Assembly: GCA_036503065.1 (NCBI GenBank)
Contig: DASXXM010000240.1
Coordinates: 1-11,057 of the forward strand
Direction: 5' to 3'
Length of the DNA stretch: 11,057 nucleotides
Origin: DATEPR01 sp036503065
GTDB lineage: Bacteria > Actinomycetota > Actinomycetes > Mycobacteriales > Pseudonocardiaceae
The notes under the pieces were generated by a model, which was not told the origin of the DNA, did no database searches, and saw only the letters and a program-made list of their open reading frames with translations. A program made the position numbers and the translations under genes. Below, one piece after another: positions 1-6,873 of this stretch. Within the stretch, counting starts at the first letter, position 1. Each line of letters begins with the position of its first letter.

Positions 1-2722
1 CGCCGATCGGCCAGCCCGGATCGCCTGCGCCGACCAGGTTGCGCATGCTCTCCACGACCGACACCGTCGGGATGCCGATCTCGCTCCAGAACCCGTGTTT
101 CCCGCCGGTCGCGTCGCCGGTGAAGTACTGCTTCGGGTCCAGCCAGTGGTACGGGCCGTCGCCGCTGATCACGCCGCCCGCCGAGTTGCTCTGGTACAGC
201 AGGTCCGTGTTACCGGTGACGATGTCGCGCAGCGCGTTGTCGATCACTGCCGGCGGGGTGCCCTCGTTGCAGCCGAAGAACACCACCATGCACGGGTGGT
301 GCCGGTAACGCAGCACCGTGTCCTTCGCCTGCGCCAGGAAGATGTCGTGGTTGGCCGGGTCGGTGGAGAAACCGTCCCAGAACTCGTTCCACACCAGGAT
401 GCCGTTGCGGTCGGCCGCCGCGAACAACTCCTCCCGGTAGCTGGTGCCGATCCAGTTGCGGATCATGGTGAAGTTCATGTCCCGGTGCATCGCCACCACC
501 GAGTCCATCCGGTCCGCCGGCATCCGGCGCAGCAACTCGTCCCAGCCCCAACTGCCGCCGCGGATGAACACCCGCAGGCCGTTGACGAGGATTGTCAACG
601 GGACCGGCGAGTTGTCCACCGACTTCACGTCGGTCCACGTGGTGCCGTCGTTGGACACCTGCACCGTGAACGTCGTCGCGTAAGCCTGCTCCCACGACAG
701 CACGAACCGGTCGAACGTCTGCGCGGAGCCGAGATCGACCTGGATCCACTGGTTGTCGGTGTAGCCCGACGACCAGCGGGTGCCCGGGTTGCCGTCGACG
801 GCGTTCTGCGCCGGGTTGCCTGAATTGTCCACTGAGGACGCCGTTGCCGTCTTGTTCAACGCAAGATCGGTGGCCGGCGACGCGCTGTCGACGACCGACA
901 GCGTCCACAGCGAGATGCCCCAGCCGGTGGCGCGCCTGCCACCTTGTAGCCGGACGTAACGGGCCTGCTGCACCGGGAAGTCGACGGTCTGCGACGCCAC
1001 GTCGTTCTCGACGGTGATCGGCAGGCCGTAGTCGTAGCTGATCCTGCGGATGCCGAAGTTGACCACGCGGTGGTCACTGGTCCTCCCGCCGACGGTCGCG
1101 GTCAGCAGCAGCTCGTGCAGGGCCGGGTCACCGTAGCCGTTGGGCCACCACAGCTTCGGATTCGTCAGCTGCAGTTGCGGGTAGGCCGTGGGATCGAACT
1201 TCACGTCCGCCTGCTGGCCGGCGGCGACCGTGACGGTGGTGCTCAGACGCACGGTGTCGAAGGCGGCGGTGACGGTGATCTGCTGCGAGACCGACGACGC
1301 GTTCCCGACCGGCACCGTGATCGTCAGCTCGGCGGCGCTGAGGTCGGGCAGTTTCGGCAGCACGGTGTCGATGCGCGCGTCGCCGAGCACCGCCGCGCCG
1401 GTCGAGCGCAGCCGGACGTGGTTCCAGATGCCCGACACCCGGTCCCGGACGGCCGGCATCCAGTCCCAGCCGGAAGCGGCAACCAGGGTGGGCGAGTTGG
1501 CGAACATCCCGCCGCCCGCGTCCACGAAGGACTGGCCGGCGGGGCCCTTGTCGCCGGGGCTGCCGGGGAACGGCATCGGGGAGATCTTGACGGCCAGTGC
1601 CTGGTCACCGGAGCGGCGCAGCGCGGCAGTGACGTCGAACGCGGCGCGGCCGAAGGGGTGCGACAGGGTGCCCACGGACGTGCCGTTCAGCCACACGTCG
1701 GCCTGGTGATTGACGCCGTCGAACTCCAGCCAGACGAACCGGCCGGCACCGGTGTCCAAACCGGACGGAACGGAGAAACTCCTGCGGTACCACCAGGCGT
1801 GCCGGGACAGCGCCTCCGGGATCACCATGTTGTTCATGCCGGACACCGGGTCCGGGAAGTGACCCTGTGCCACCAGCGAGGCCAGCACCGTGCCGGGCAC
1901 GGTCGCCGGCACCCAGCCGTCGGTGTTGACCGACGGGCCCGACAGCACCGTGCCGTCCTGGCTCGGCGCGAAGTCGTCCATGGTCAGCACCCAGCCGGAC
2001 TCGATCGGCACCGTGCCGTCGCCCGCGACCCGCAGCGCGGGCGGGGTGCGGTGTTGCGACGGCCAGCTCGTCCAGCCCCGCACCTGCGCCCGGTCGCCCC
2101 CAGCCGTGCCGTAGACCTGGAACCCGTTGAGGCCCAACGGGTTCGTCGTGGAACGGCTGAACGCGGTGAACCGCACCCAACGTGCCGCCGCCGGCTTGGC
2201 CAGCGGGATCGTCGAGACCGCGCCGGTGCCGGCGGTGGTGTTGTAGACCGTCGTCCACACCTCGCCGTCGGTCGACACGTCCAGCGCGTACGACACCGCG
2301 TAGCTGGACTGGATCTCCAGGCCGGTGGTCTGGTTGCGCGACCTGCTCGGGTCGAACGGCGGGTCGCCCGGCTTCGCGTCGAAGGTCAGCACGATCTTGC
2401 TGATCTGACACCGGCCCTGGAGGTCGACGACCAGCCACTGCGGGTCGCCCTGGACCGCCCGCCAGCCGGTGCCGCGCAGGCCGACCTCGGCCACGCCGTC
2501 CACCGCGAACTTCGCCGGGGTGGCCGCGTAGTCCGTTGACGAGACCGCGACCGGCCGGAACAGGGCCAGATCGGACGGCGCGGAGGCGGCGGCCGGCGCC
2601 GTGTCGGGTGCGGCCGCCGCCAGGTCGGGCAGCACGGCCGCCAGGCCGAACCCGGCAAGCAGGGTGACCCCGGCGGACAGGAATCCCCTCCTCGACACCC
2701 CGTCTTCCTCGACCTGTGTCAT
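1..2722 (-). CDS. Tat-exported GH2 glycosidase with N-terminal and inserted discoidin domains (3' end outside window)
   Basis: Secreted retaining beta-glycosidase of family GH2; the reading frame is open from ATG 2720-2722 to the left edge, about 906 codons. The start is supported by GGGAGGAG four bases upstream. Residues 1-38 form a Tat signal (SRRGFLSAG at 10-18, hydrophobic stretch, alanine-rich cleavage region). A discoidin (F5/8 type C, CBM32-like) domain spans about 48-205, a GH2 sugar-binding jelly roll about 215-425 (WWYRRSF near 310) and an Ig-like domain about 430-562. A second discoidin-like insert covers about 578-703, and the TIM barrel starts near 708 (FIRGGSWGWDE). The expected acid/base is E820 in FFGCNEG and the nucleophile E881 in FWSEIGIP. 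These motifs, with GPYHW between them, resemble exo-beta-D-glucosaminidases and plant endo-beta-mannosidases more than LacZ. Substrate is uncertain: beta-mannoside, glucosaminide or galactoside. The C-terminus is not visible. Confidence 0.9.
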   Translation of the reverse strand, partial: MTQVEEDGVSRRGFLSAGVTLLAGFGLAAVLPDLAAAAPDTAPAAASAPSDLALFRPVAVSSTDYAATPAKFAVDGVAEVGLRGTGWRAVQGDPQWLVVDLQGRCQISKIVLTFDAKPGDPPFDPSRSRNQTTGLEIQSSYAVSYALDVSTDGEVWTTVYNTTAGTGAVSTIPLAKPAAARWVRFTAFSRSTTNPLGLNGFQVYGTAGGDRAQVRGWTSWPSQHRTPPALRVAGDGTVPIESGWVLTMDDFAPSQDGTVLSGPSVNTDGWVPATVPGTVLASLVAQGHFPDPVSGMNNMVIPEALSRHAWWYRRSFSVPSGLDTGAGRFVWLEFDGVNHQADVWLNGTSVGTLSHPFGRAAFDVTAALRRSGDQALAVKISPMPFPGSPGDKGPAGQSFVDAGGGMFANSPTLVAASGWDWMPAVRDRVSGIWNHVRLRSTGAAVLGDARIDTVLPKLPDLSAAELTITVPVGNASSVSQQITVTAAFDTVRLSTTVTVAAGQQADVKFDPTAYPQLQLTNPKLWWPNGYGDPALHELLLTATVGGRTSDHRVVNFGIRRISYDYGLPITVENDVASQTVDFPVQQARYVRLQGGRRATGWGISLWTLSVVDSASPATDLALNKTATASSVDNSGNPAQNAVDGNPGTRWSSGYTDNQWIQVDLGSAQTFDRFVLSWEQAYATTFTVQVSNDGTTWTDVKSVDNSPVPLTILVNGLRVFIRGGSWGWDELLRRMPADRMDSVVAMHRDMNFTMIRNWIGTSYREELFAAADRNGILVWNEFWDGFSTDPANHDIFLAQAKDTVLRYRHHPCMVVFFGCNEGTPPAVIDNALRDIVTGNTDLLYQSNSAGGVISGDGPYHWLDPKQYFTGDATGGKHGFWSEIGIPTVSVVESMRNLVGAGDPGWPIG
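614..991 (-). other. Discoidin-like module with swapped halves inserted between Ig-like and TIM-barrel domains of the left GH2
   Basis: In ordinary discoidin domains the order is ALNKxATASS, VDGxxxTRWSS, QWIQVDLG, W-E-x-AYA, QVSxDGxxW and finally ARYVRLxGxxRATGWGxSLW. Here the last block comes first: ARYVRLQG at residues 587-594 and RATGWGISLW at 597-606. A short linker (DSASPATD) follows, then ALNKTATASS (621-630), AVDGNPGTRWSS (641-652), QWIQVDLG (658-665) and VQVSNDGTTW (687-696). The GH2 frame resumes with LTILVNGLRVFIRGG from 709. Both ends of the insert sit in the loop that in related GH2 enzymes directly joins the Ig-like domain to the barrel. Block order is read directly from the translation; calling it a circular permutation is inference. 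Confidence 0.7.
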
Positions 2723-2726
2723 GGCA

Positions 2727-2734
2727 CTCCTCCC
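2727..2734 (-). promoter_or_regulatory. Ribosome binding site of the left GH2 gene
   Basis: GGGAGGAG on the minus strand lies four bases before the ATG at 2722 and fixes the start just ahead of the Tat signal. Confidence 0.75.
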
Positions 2735-2750
2735 GATCACGCGGCGGCGT

Positions 2751-2764
2751 TGACAACGTTGCCA
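2751..2764. promoter_or_regulatory. LacI-family-type operator O1 over the left GH2 transcription start
   Basis: TGACAACGTTGCCA is a 14-bp palindrome with six of seven pairs matching and a central CG, the usual form of LacI-family operators. It covers about -4 to +10 of the start predicted from the promoter at 2767-2795, a classic position for a repressor. No lacI-like gene is in the window, so the regulator is unknown. Confidence 0.6.
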
Positions 2765-2766
2765 TG

Positions 2767-2795
2767 ACCCTGCGTCAGGGCTGCGACTGTGTCAA
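2767..2795 (-). promoter_or_regulatory. Sigma-70-type promoter of the left GH2 gene
   Basis: On the minus strand TTGACA (2795-2790) is followed after 17 bases by CAGGGT (2772-2767), close to the actinobacterial TTGACR / TAGRRT pattern. The predicted start is near 2760, giving a leader of about 38 nt. The promoter lies between operator-like palindromes O1 (2751-2764) and O2 (2826-2839). Confidence 0.6.
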
Positions 2796-2825
2796 TACGA
2801 CAAGCAAGACAGGAAATCCGGCCAC

Positions 2826-2839
2826 TGACATCGTTGTCA
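2826..2839. promoter_or_regulatory. LacI-family-type operator O2 upstream of the left GH2 promoter
   Basis: TGACATCGTTGTCA matches the same symmetric consensus (TGACAACGTTGTCA) as O1 with one asymmetric base. Its centre is 75 bp from that of O1, about seven helical turns, and about 72 bp upstream of the predicted start. This spacing would allow one repressor to bridge both sites. It lies 30 bases past the stop codon of the CGNR gene. Confidence 0.5.
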
Positions 2840-2869
2840 TCATCAGGGCCGGCTACGCGACCTGTTCGG

Positions 2870-3469
2870 TCAGGGCGCGGCTTTCCGACGGGCGCGTGAG
2901 GCGCGCAGGTTCGCGATGTTGCCGCACGAGCTGACGTTGTGCCAGACCGCGCTGCCGTTACGGGACGCGTCGTAGAACGCCGATCGGCAACCGGGCTCAC
3001 GACACAGCTTCAGCTGCGACCAGGCACCGTTGCGTTGGGCGAGAAGGATCTCCGACCAGACCGCCGACGCCAGCCAGCTCGCATCCGTGCCCAGCGGGAC
3101 CATGGCCACACGGCCCCGCACGTCGGAGACGAGTTGCGCCTGTGCGCGCGGCAGTACGCCGTCCGTCGCGCGGAACGGCTCGGTGGACCGCTGGTCGGGC
3201 GGGATCTCGAGCATCGCCCGCACAACGGTCCGCAGCTCGCGTAGTGCGTGCAGGTCCGTCGTGGACAAGGACAGCTCGGGTGCTGCCAGCCCGTAGCCGC
3301 GGGCCCACTGATCGGCGGCCGCCCGTAGCCACTGCTCAGCGGTCACGTGGTCGGCCAACAGGTCCGTCCCGTCACGGGCGACCGCGTGGGTGTTGACCAG
3401 TTCCTGCACGAGCGCCAGCCCGCCCGGCGCCGTGCGGGCCCCGAACCTCTCGGTCGCCATCCACGACAT
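2870..3469 (-). CDS. CGNR zinc-finger transcriptional regulator
   Basis: A 199-residue protein of the CGNR (ABATE plus zinc finger) family of presumed DNA-binding regulators. The N-terminal two thirds are the helical ABATE-type region, a putative ligand-sensing part (family knowledge). The C-terminal finger reads C156-x4-C161-x15-H177-x4-C182, followed by GNIANLRASRARR. Most family members have Cys at the third ligand and CGNR at the end, whereas here they are His and CGNI. A basic tail follows. I chose the ATG at 3469 over an in-frame TTG at 3475 because AGGA lies seven bases before the ATG, and TAGGAT ends six bases before it, so a leaderless transcript is also possible. It diverges from the SDR-MBL operon with about 106 bp between starts, so it probably regulates that operon and perhaps itself. 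It is unlikely to be the LacI-type repressor of the downstream GH2. Confidence 0.88.
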   Translation of the reverse strand: MSWMATERFGARTAPGGLALVQELVNTHAVARDGTDLLADHVTAEQWLRAAADQWARGYGLAAPELSLSTTDLHALRELRTVVRAMLEIPPDQRSTEPFRATDGVLPRAQAQLVSDVRGRVAMVPLGTDASWLASAVWSEILLAQRNGAWSQLKLCREPGCRSAFYDASRNGSAVWHNVSSCGNIANLRASRARRKAAP

Positions 3470-3475
3470 AGGCAA

Positions 3476-3481
3476 ATCCTA
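3476..3481 (-). promoter_or_regulatory. Possible leaderless -10 element (or Shine-Dalgarno) of the CGNR gene
   Basis: TAGGAT on the minus strand matches the actinobacterial -10 consensus. It is separated by exactly six bases from the ATG at 3469, which would place the transcription start on the A of the start codon. The same bases contain AGGA at normal ribosome-binding distance, so sequence alone cannot decide between the two readings. No convincing -35 is seen. Confidence 0.4.
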
Positions 3482-3534
3482 GTTGACTCCGGTCGCCAAC
3501 GCGAGCATCCTGACATATGCTAAACCAACTACAT

Positions 3535-3555
3535 CTCAGTCACAAAGTGGCTGAG
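3535..3555. promoter_or_regulatory. Inverted repeat between the divergent CGNR and SDR genes, probable operator
   Basis: Arms CTCAGTCAC (3535-3543) and GTGGCTGAG (3547-3555) pair at eight of nine positions around an AAA centre. The repeat lies 20 bases before the SDR start and downstream of a weak -10-like TATGCT (3516-3521), so a protein bound here could block the SDR-MBL operon. The divergent CGNR regulator is the obvious candidate. An RNA hairpin in the SDR leader is the alternative. Confidence 0.5.
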
Positions 3556-3575
3556 CCCCTCGAACGGAGCACCCC

Positions 3576-4280
3576 ATGACCACCATCACCGGAGCGACCG
3601 CCCTGGTCACGGGCGGACAGCGAGGACTGGGCAAGGAGATCACGCAGGAGCTGCTCCGGGCCGGAGCCGTGAAGGTGTACGTCACCTCGCGCACACCAAC
3701 GGCCGCCGCGGACCCCCGGATCGTGCCCCTCCCCTTCGAGCTGACCGACCCGCACGCCGCCGCGGACCTCGCCCAGATCACCGGCGACGTCAGCATCGTC
3801 GTGAACAACGCCGGCATCATGACCTTCTCGCCACTGCTGGCCGACACCCAGCAGGAGGTCGACCACGTCTTCGGGACCGTGGCATTCGGCCCGTTGCGCG
3901 TGGCGAAGGCGTTCGCCCCGACACTGGATGCCCACGGCGGCGGTGCGCTGGTCAACCTGCACTCGCTGACCGCATGGATCGCCGGATTCCCCGGCTCCGG
4001 CACCTACGGCGCCGCGAAGGCCGCCCTGATCTCCATGACCAACACCCTGCGGGTGGAACTGGCCGACCAGGGCACCCAGGTCCTCGGCGTCCAACTCGGC
4101 CTGACCGACACCGAATTGGTCCGCGCGCTGCCCGGCCCGAAGAACGACCCCGCCGCCGTGGCCGCCGCCATCGTCGCAGCGCTGGCCAACGGCGAGACCG
4201 AACTCCTGGTCGACGACTACAGCCGCCACTTCAAGTCCGCGTTGTCCGGCCCCGTCGAAGGACTTGTCGTCGCCGGCTGA
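3576..4280 (+). CDS. Short-chain dehydrogenase/reductase (SDR family)
   Basis: A 234-residue cytoplasmic NAD(P)-dependent oxidoreductase of the classical SDR type, close to the usual length of about 250. The Rossmann nucleotide loop is TGGQRGLG (12-19), with NNAG at 77-80. The catalytic set is S130, Y144 and K148 (TYGAAK), with N127 just before the serine. S38-R39 at the end of the second strand suggests a preference for NADP(H). Substrate cannot be told from sequence. The ATG at 3576 has GGAG six bases upstream. The MBL hydrolase begins 37 bases downstream on the same strand, so the two are likely co-transcribed under control of the divergent CGNR regulator. The C-terminal substrate loop is short. 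Confidence 0.92.
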   Translation: MTTITGATALVTGGQRGLGKEITQELLRAGAVKVYVTSRTPTAAADPRIVPLPFELTDPHAAADLAQITGDVSIVVNNAGIMTFSPLLADTQQEVDHVFGTVAFGPLRVAKAFAPTLDAHGGGALVNLHSLTAWIAGFPGSGTYGAAKAALISMTNTLRVELADQGTQVLGVQLGLTDTELVRALPGPKNDPAAVAAAIVAALANGETELLVDDYSRHFKSALSGPVEGLVVAG

Positions 4281-4304
4281 CCAACCAACCGAAGCCGATC
4301 GATC

Positions 4305-4311
4305 AAGGGAG
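4305..4311 (+). promoter_or_regulatory. Ribosome binding site of the MBL gene
   Basis: AAGGGAG six bases before ATG 4318-4320 is the strongest ribosome-binding signal nearby. It rules against the in-frame TTG at 4264, which lies inside the SDR gene. Confidence 0.75.
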
Positions 4312-4317
4312 TTTTCC

Positions 4318-5208
4318 ATGGCAGTGCTGGGATATTCGGTGTATGTGGCACCGCAGAAGGTCGAGATCTCCGACGACCTTCCCCCGGGCGAGACGGCAAG
4401 GCGGATGTGGTCGCCGACCACGTCGACGCTCATCTACGGCGCGCACGACGCGGTCCTGGTGGACCCGCTCATGACCATCGACGAGTCGCGTGCCCTGGCC
4501 GACTGGGTGGTGGCCACCGGCAAGAACGTGACCACCATTTTCGTCACGCACGCGCACGGCGACCACTTCTTCGGCGCCCCCGCGGTACTCGAACGCTTCC
4601 CGAACGCCACGCTCGTCGCCACTGCGGGCGTCGCCGCGCGCATGGGCGCCCAGTGGAGTCCGCCCTGGATCGACGGATTCTGGAACCCGCGCTTCCCCGG
4701 CCAGCTCTCGGATCGGCACGTGACGGCACAGCCGTTGGCCGACGGCCTGATCGAGTTGGAAACAGAACAGCTCCGCGCGGTCGAGTTGGGCCACACCGAC
4801 ACCGACGCCGCCAGCGCACTGCACGTCCCGTCCATCGGGCTGGTCGTGGCCGGTGACGCCGTGTACGGGGACGTCCACCTCCACCTCGGCGAGTCGCAGG
4901 GCAACGGCCGGCAGGACTGGCTCGACGCCCTGGACACCATCGACAATCTCCAGCCCACCGCCGTTGTCAGCGGTCACAAGCGCGACGGCGACCCCGACAG
5001 CGCCGAGGACATCGGCAGAACCCGCGACTACATCGAGGACTTCATCGCCGAGCTCGAGAAGGCCGACAACCACACCGACCTGTATCAGGCGATCCTCGCC
5101 CGCTACCCCAACCGGCTCAACCGCGGCATTCTGTGGGGACTCAGCGAAATCCGTAACCGCGGGCTGACGCCTCAGGGGACCACGCACGGTATGTCGGACG
5201 AGTCATAG
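4318..5208 (+). CDS. MBL-fold metallo-hydrolase
   Basis: A 296-residue metallo-beta-lactamase-fold hydrolase without a signal peptide, probably cytoplasmic. All metal-binding residues of a two-zinc site are visible: THAHGDH (H78, H80, D82, H83), H159 in ELGHTDTD, D180 in VAGDAVYGD and H220 in VSGHK. The helical C-terminal tail from about 225 resembles that of MBL proteins sold in annotations as generic hydrolases or thiolesterase/lactonase-like enzymes. The substrate is unknown; a lactone, ester or quinone-type small molecule handled together with the upstream SDR is possible (inference). It follows the SDR gene by 37 bases. Its last 37 bases overlap, tail to tail, the end of the galactanase gene. 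Confidence 0.9.
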   Translation: MAVLGYSVYVAPQKVEISDDLPPGETARRMWSPTTSTLIYGAHDAVLVDPLMTIDESRALADWVVATGKNVTTIFVTHAHGDHFFGAPAVLERFPNATLVATAGVAARMGAQWSPPWIDGFWNPRFPGQLSDRHVTAQPLADGLIELETEQLRAVELGHTDTDAASALHVPSIGLVVAGDAVYGDVHLHLGESQGNGRQDWLDALDTIDNLQPTAVVSGHKRDGDPDSAEDIGRTRDYIEDFIAELEKADNHTDLYQAILARYPNRLNRGILWGLSEIRNRGLTPQGTTHGMSDES

Positions 5209-6800
5209 CGTTGACAGACCTGGATCGGATTCTCGAACAACCCCATTGATGGGAGTGCTCGGCCCTGGAAGTCGAACAGGGTGAGATTGTCGTTCGGCGT
5301 GCCGGCGCCCGGTTCCCAACCGACGCTGGGCACCCATTCCGGTTCCCAGTAGAACAGGCCTGCGCCGTGCCCACCGGGCACCTGGGCGAGGATGGAGAGC
5401 AGGTCGTTGAGGAAGGAGAGCTGTCCACCGGGGCCGGCCGGGTAACCGCCTTCCAGTTGGCCGGCCTGCCACACGAAATTGCCCGTCGTGTCGCCGTTGG
5501 CCAACGTCCACGCGTACTGCGTCTCGGCGATGACGATGTCCTTGCCGAACTGGACGGCCAGCTTGTCGACGTTGTCCCGCAGCGCGGTGACCGGGCCGTG
5601 GAAGAACGTGTAGTACGACAATCCGATCACGTCGAAATTCACGCCGCGGCCGACGAGGTTGTGGAAGAACTGGAAGCTGGTGGCGTTGTTCCCGCCCTGG
5701 TCGTAGTGCAGCATGACACGGAACGGGTGGCCGGCCGGATTCGCCGATCGGGCGCCCTGGATTCCCGCCTTGAGCAGCGTGGCGAGATTGTCCCAGCCGG
5801 TGCCGGCGGTCGGATCGACCTGCCCGGTCGGCCACAGCATGCCGTTGCGGATCTCGTTGCCGATGGACACCATGTCCACCGGCGTGTCCTGCCGGGCGAA
5901 CGCGGAGATCACGCCGTGGGTGTAGGTGCGGACGGTGTTGGCCAGCGTCGGCAGGTCCTGGCCCTGCCACACAGCCGGCGTGATCTGGTGTTGTGGATCG
6001 GCCCAGAAGTCCGAATAGTGGATGTCCAGGTATATCTTCATGCCCGCCGCTCGGACCGCAAGGGCGAGCGCCAGGTCGCTGGCGAGATCGCTGTAGCCGG
6101 CCGGCGGGTTCACCCACAGCCGCATCCGCACATAGTTGCCGCCGCGCGACCGGAGGATCTGGACGGGAGTGGCGACACGTCCCTGATCGGTGAAGGTCGT
6201 GCCGGCGGCCAGTTCCTGTCCGGTGAACGACAGGTCGGCGCCGAGCATCAGGTCGGCGTTGGTGTCCGCGAACAGCCGAAACTCCCCGACGCAGGCCGGT
6301 GTGCCATCGCCGGTGGTGACCGTGAGCCTGGCATAACGCACGGTTTGCCCGTGCGGCAACGGAATGTAGGACGGCGTGTTGCCCCGCAGCGCGATCTCGC
6401 GCGCGCTGGCAACCGGCTGCCAGGCACCGGCGGTGACCGCGAGATCGATCGAAGCCGTTGCGGGAGAGGCGGTCGAGCCCAAGGTGACGCCGAGTCCGCT
6501 GACGGTGCGCGGGCCGCCGAGGTCCACGACGACGCTGCCGGTCCACTGCGTGGCGCACCATGCGGTGCTGGCGCTGCCATCGACGGCATTCGATGCGGGC
6601 GAACCTGCCGCCGCAGAACTGGCGCTGGCGCTCGCGCCGATGGCGACATCTACGGCACGTAACGGATGCGGCACGTGGTCGGCGGATGTGGCCTGCGCGG
6701 AACCGGTCAGCACCACGGTGGCCAGCACCACCGTCGCGAGCAGCCACCGGGCACGCCGGGGCCGGTGCACGGAACGCCTCGACTTGACGATCTCGGACAT
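5172..6800 (-). CDS. GH53 endo-beta-1,4-galactanase with N-terminal discoidin domain
   Basis: A 542-residue secreted arabinogalactan endo-1,4-beta-galactosidase, which cuts beta-1,4-galactan such as rhamnogalacturonan I side chains with retention of configuration. Residues 1-40 are a Sec-type signal (basic RRSVHRPRRAR, then a hydrophobic core, AQA/TSA cleavage area). A discoidin/CBM32-like domain spans about 50-182 (NAVDGSASTAW, VVVDLGG). The GH53 barrel starts at GADLSFTGQEL. The acid/base is E316 in SIGNEIRNG and the nucleophile E426 in IAETQYAW, 110 residues apart, as expected for the family. FYWEPEWVP is the family's late barrel motif. I chose the ATG at 6800 (GCGAGG four bases upstream) over an in-frame GTG at 6812 with no ribosome-binding signal. 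It is divergent from the GH2 beta-galactosidase, its likely metabolic partner. Confidence 0.94.
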   Translation of the reverse strand: MSEIVKSRRSVHRPRRARWLLATVVLATVVLTGSAQATSADHVPHPLRAVDVAIGASASASSAAAGSPASNAVDGSASTAWCATQWTGSVVVDLGGPRTVSGLGVTLGSTASPATASIDLAVTAGAWQPVASAREIALRGNTPSYIPLPHGQTVRYARLTVTTGDGTPACVGEFRLFADTNADLMLGADLSFTGQELAAGTTFTDQGRVATPVQILRSRGGNYVRMRLWVNPPAGYSDLASDLALALAVRAAGMKIYLDIHYSDFWADPQHQITPAVWQGQDLPTLANTVRTYTHGVISAFARQDTPVDMVSIGNEIRNGMLWPTGQVDPTAGTGWDNLATLLKAGIQGARSANPAGHPFRVMLHYDQGGNNATSFQFFHNLVGRGVNFDVIGLSYYTFFHGPVTALRDNVDKLAVQFGKDIVIAETQYAWTLANGDTTGNFVWQAGQLEGGYPAGPGGQLSFLNDLLSILAQVPGGHGAGLFYWEPEWVPSVGWEPGAGTPNDNLTLFDFQGRALPSMGLFENPIQVCQRYDSSDIPCVVP

Positions 6801-6841
6801 GGCACCTCGCACGACGCTGGGGGCCCCACTCCGCCGGCTGG

Positions 6842-6856
6842 CCTCTTGACAAGCGG
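6842..6856. promoter_or_regulatory. Inverted repeat over the -35 box of the GH2 promoter
   Basis: CCTCTTGACAAGCGG pairs at six of seven positions around a central A and contains the TTGACA box. It could be an operator serving the divergent GH53/GH2 pair. The palindrome partly follows from TTGACAA itself, so support is modest. It does not match the O1/O2 consensus of the left GH2 gene. Confidence 0.3.
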
Positions 6857-6873
6857 AGCGCCGGGGACAGGAT
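6846..6873 (+). promoter_or_regulatory. Candidate promoter of the GH2 beta-galactosidase gene
   Basis: TTGACA (6846-6851), 16 bases, CAGGAT (6868-6873) resembles actinobacterial TTGACR / TAGRRT promoters. The predicted start is near 6880, leaving a T-rich leader of about 58 nt before ATG 6938. No equally good promoter was found for the divergent GH53 gene in the 137-bp gap. Confidence 0.5.

Noticed and set aside
1070..2539. Long plus-strand open frame of 489 codons opposite the left GH2 gene
   Set aside because: Low-complexity Arg/Gly/Val/His-rich translation without family motifs. It is antisense to a frame with clear GH2 and discoidin motifs and is an effect of high GC.
1605..2765. Minus-strand open frame of 386 codons overlapping the left GH2 gene
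   Set aside because: It is an out-of-frame shadow; the true frame on the same strand has the Tat signal, discoidin domain and ribosome binding site.
3483..3521. TTGACT paired with TATGCT as an SDR promoter
   Set aside because: The spacer is 27 bases, too long for a sigma-70-type promoter; only the -10-like element is worth noting.
4264..4317. TTG start extending the MBL protein by 18 residues
   Set aside because: It lies inside the SDR gene without a ribosome binding site; ATG 4318 has AAGGGAG at ideal spacing and begins where family similarity begins.
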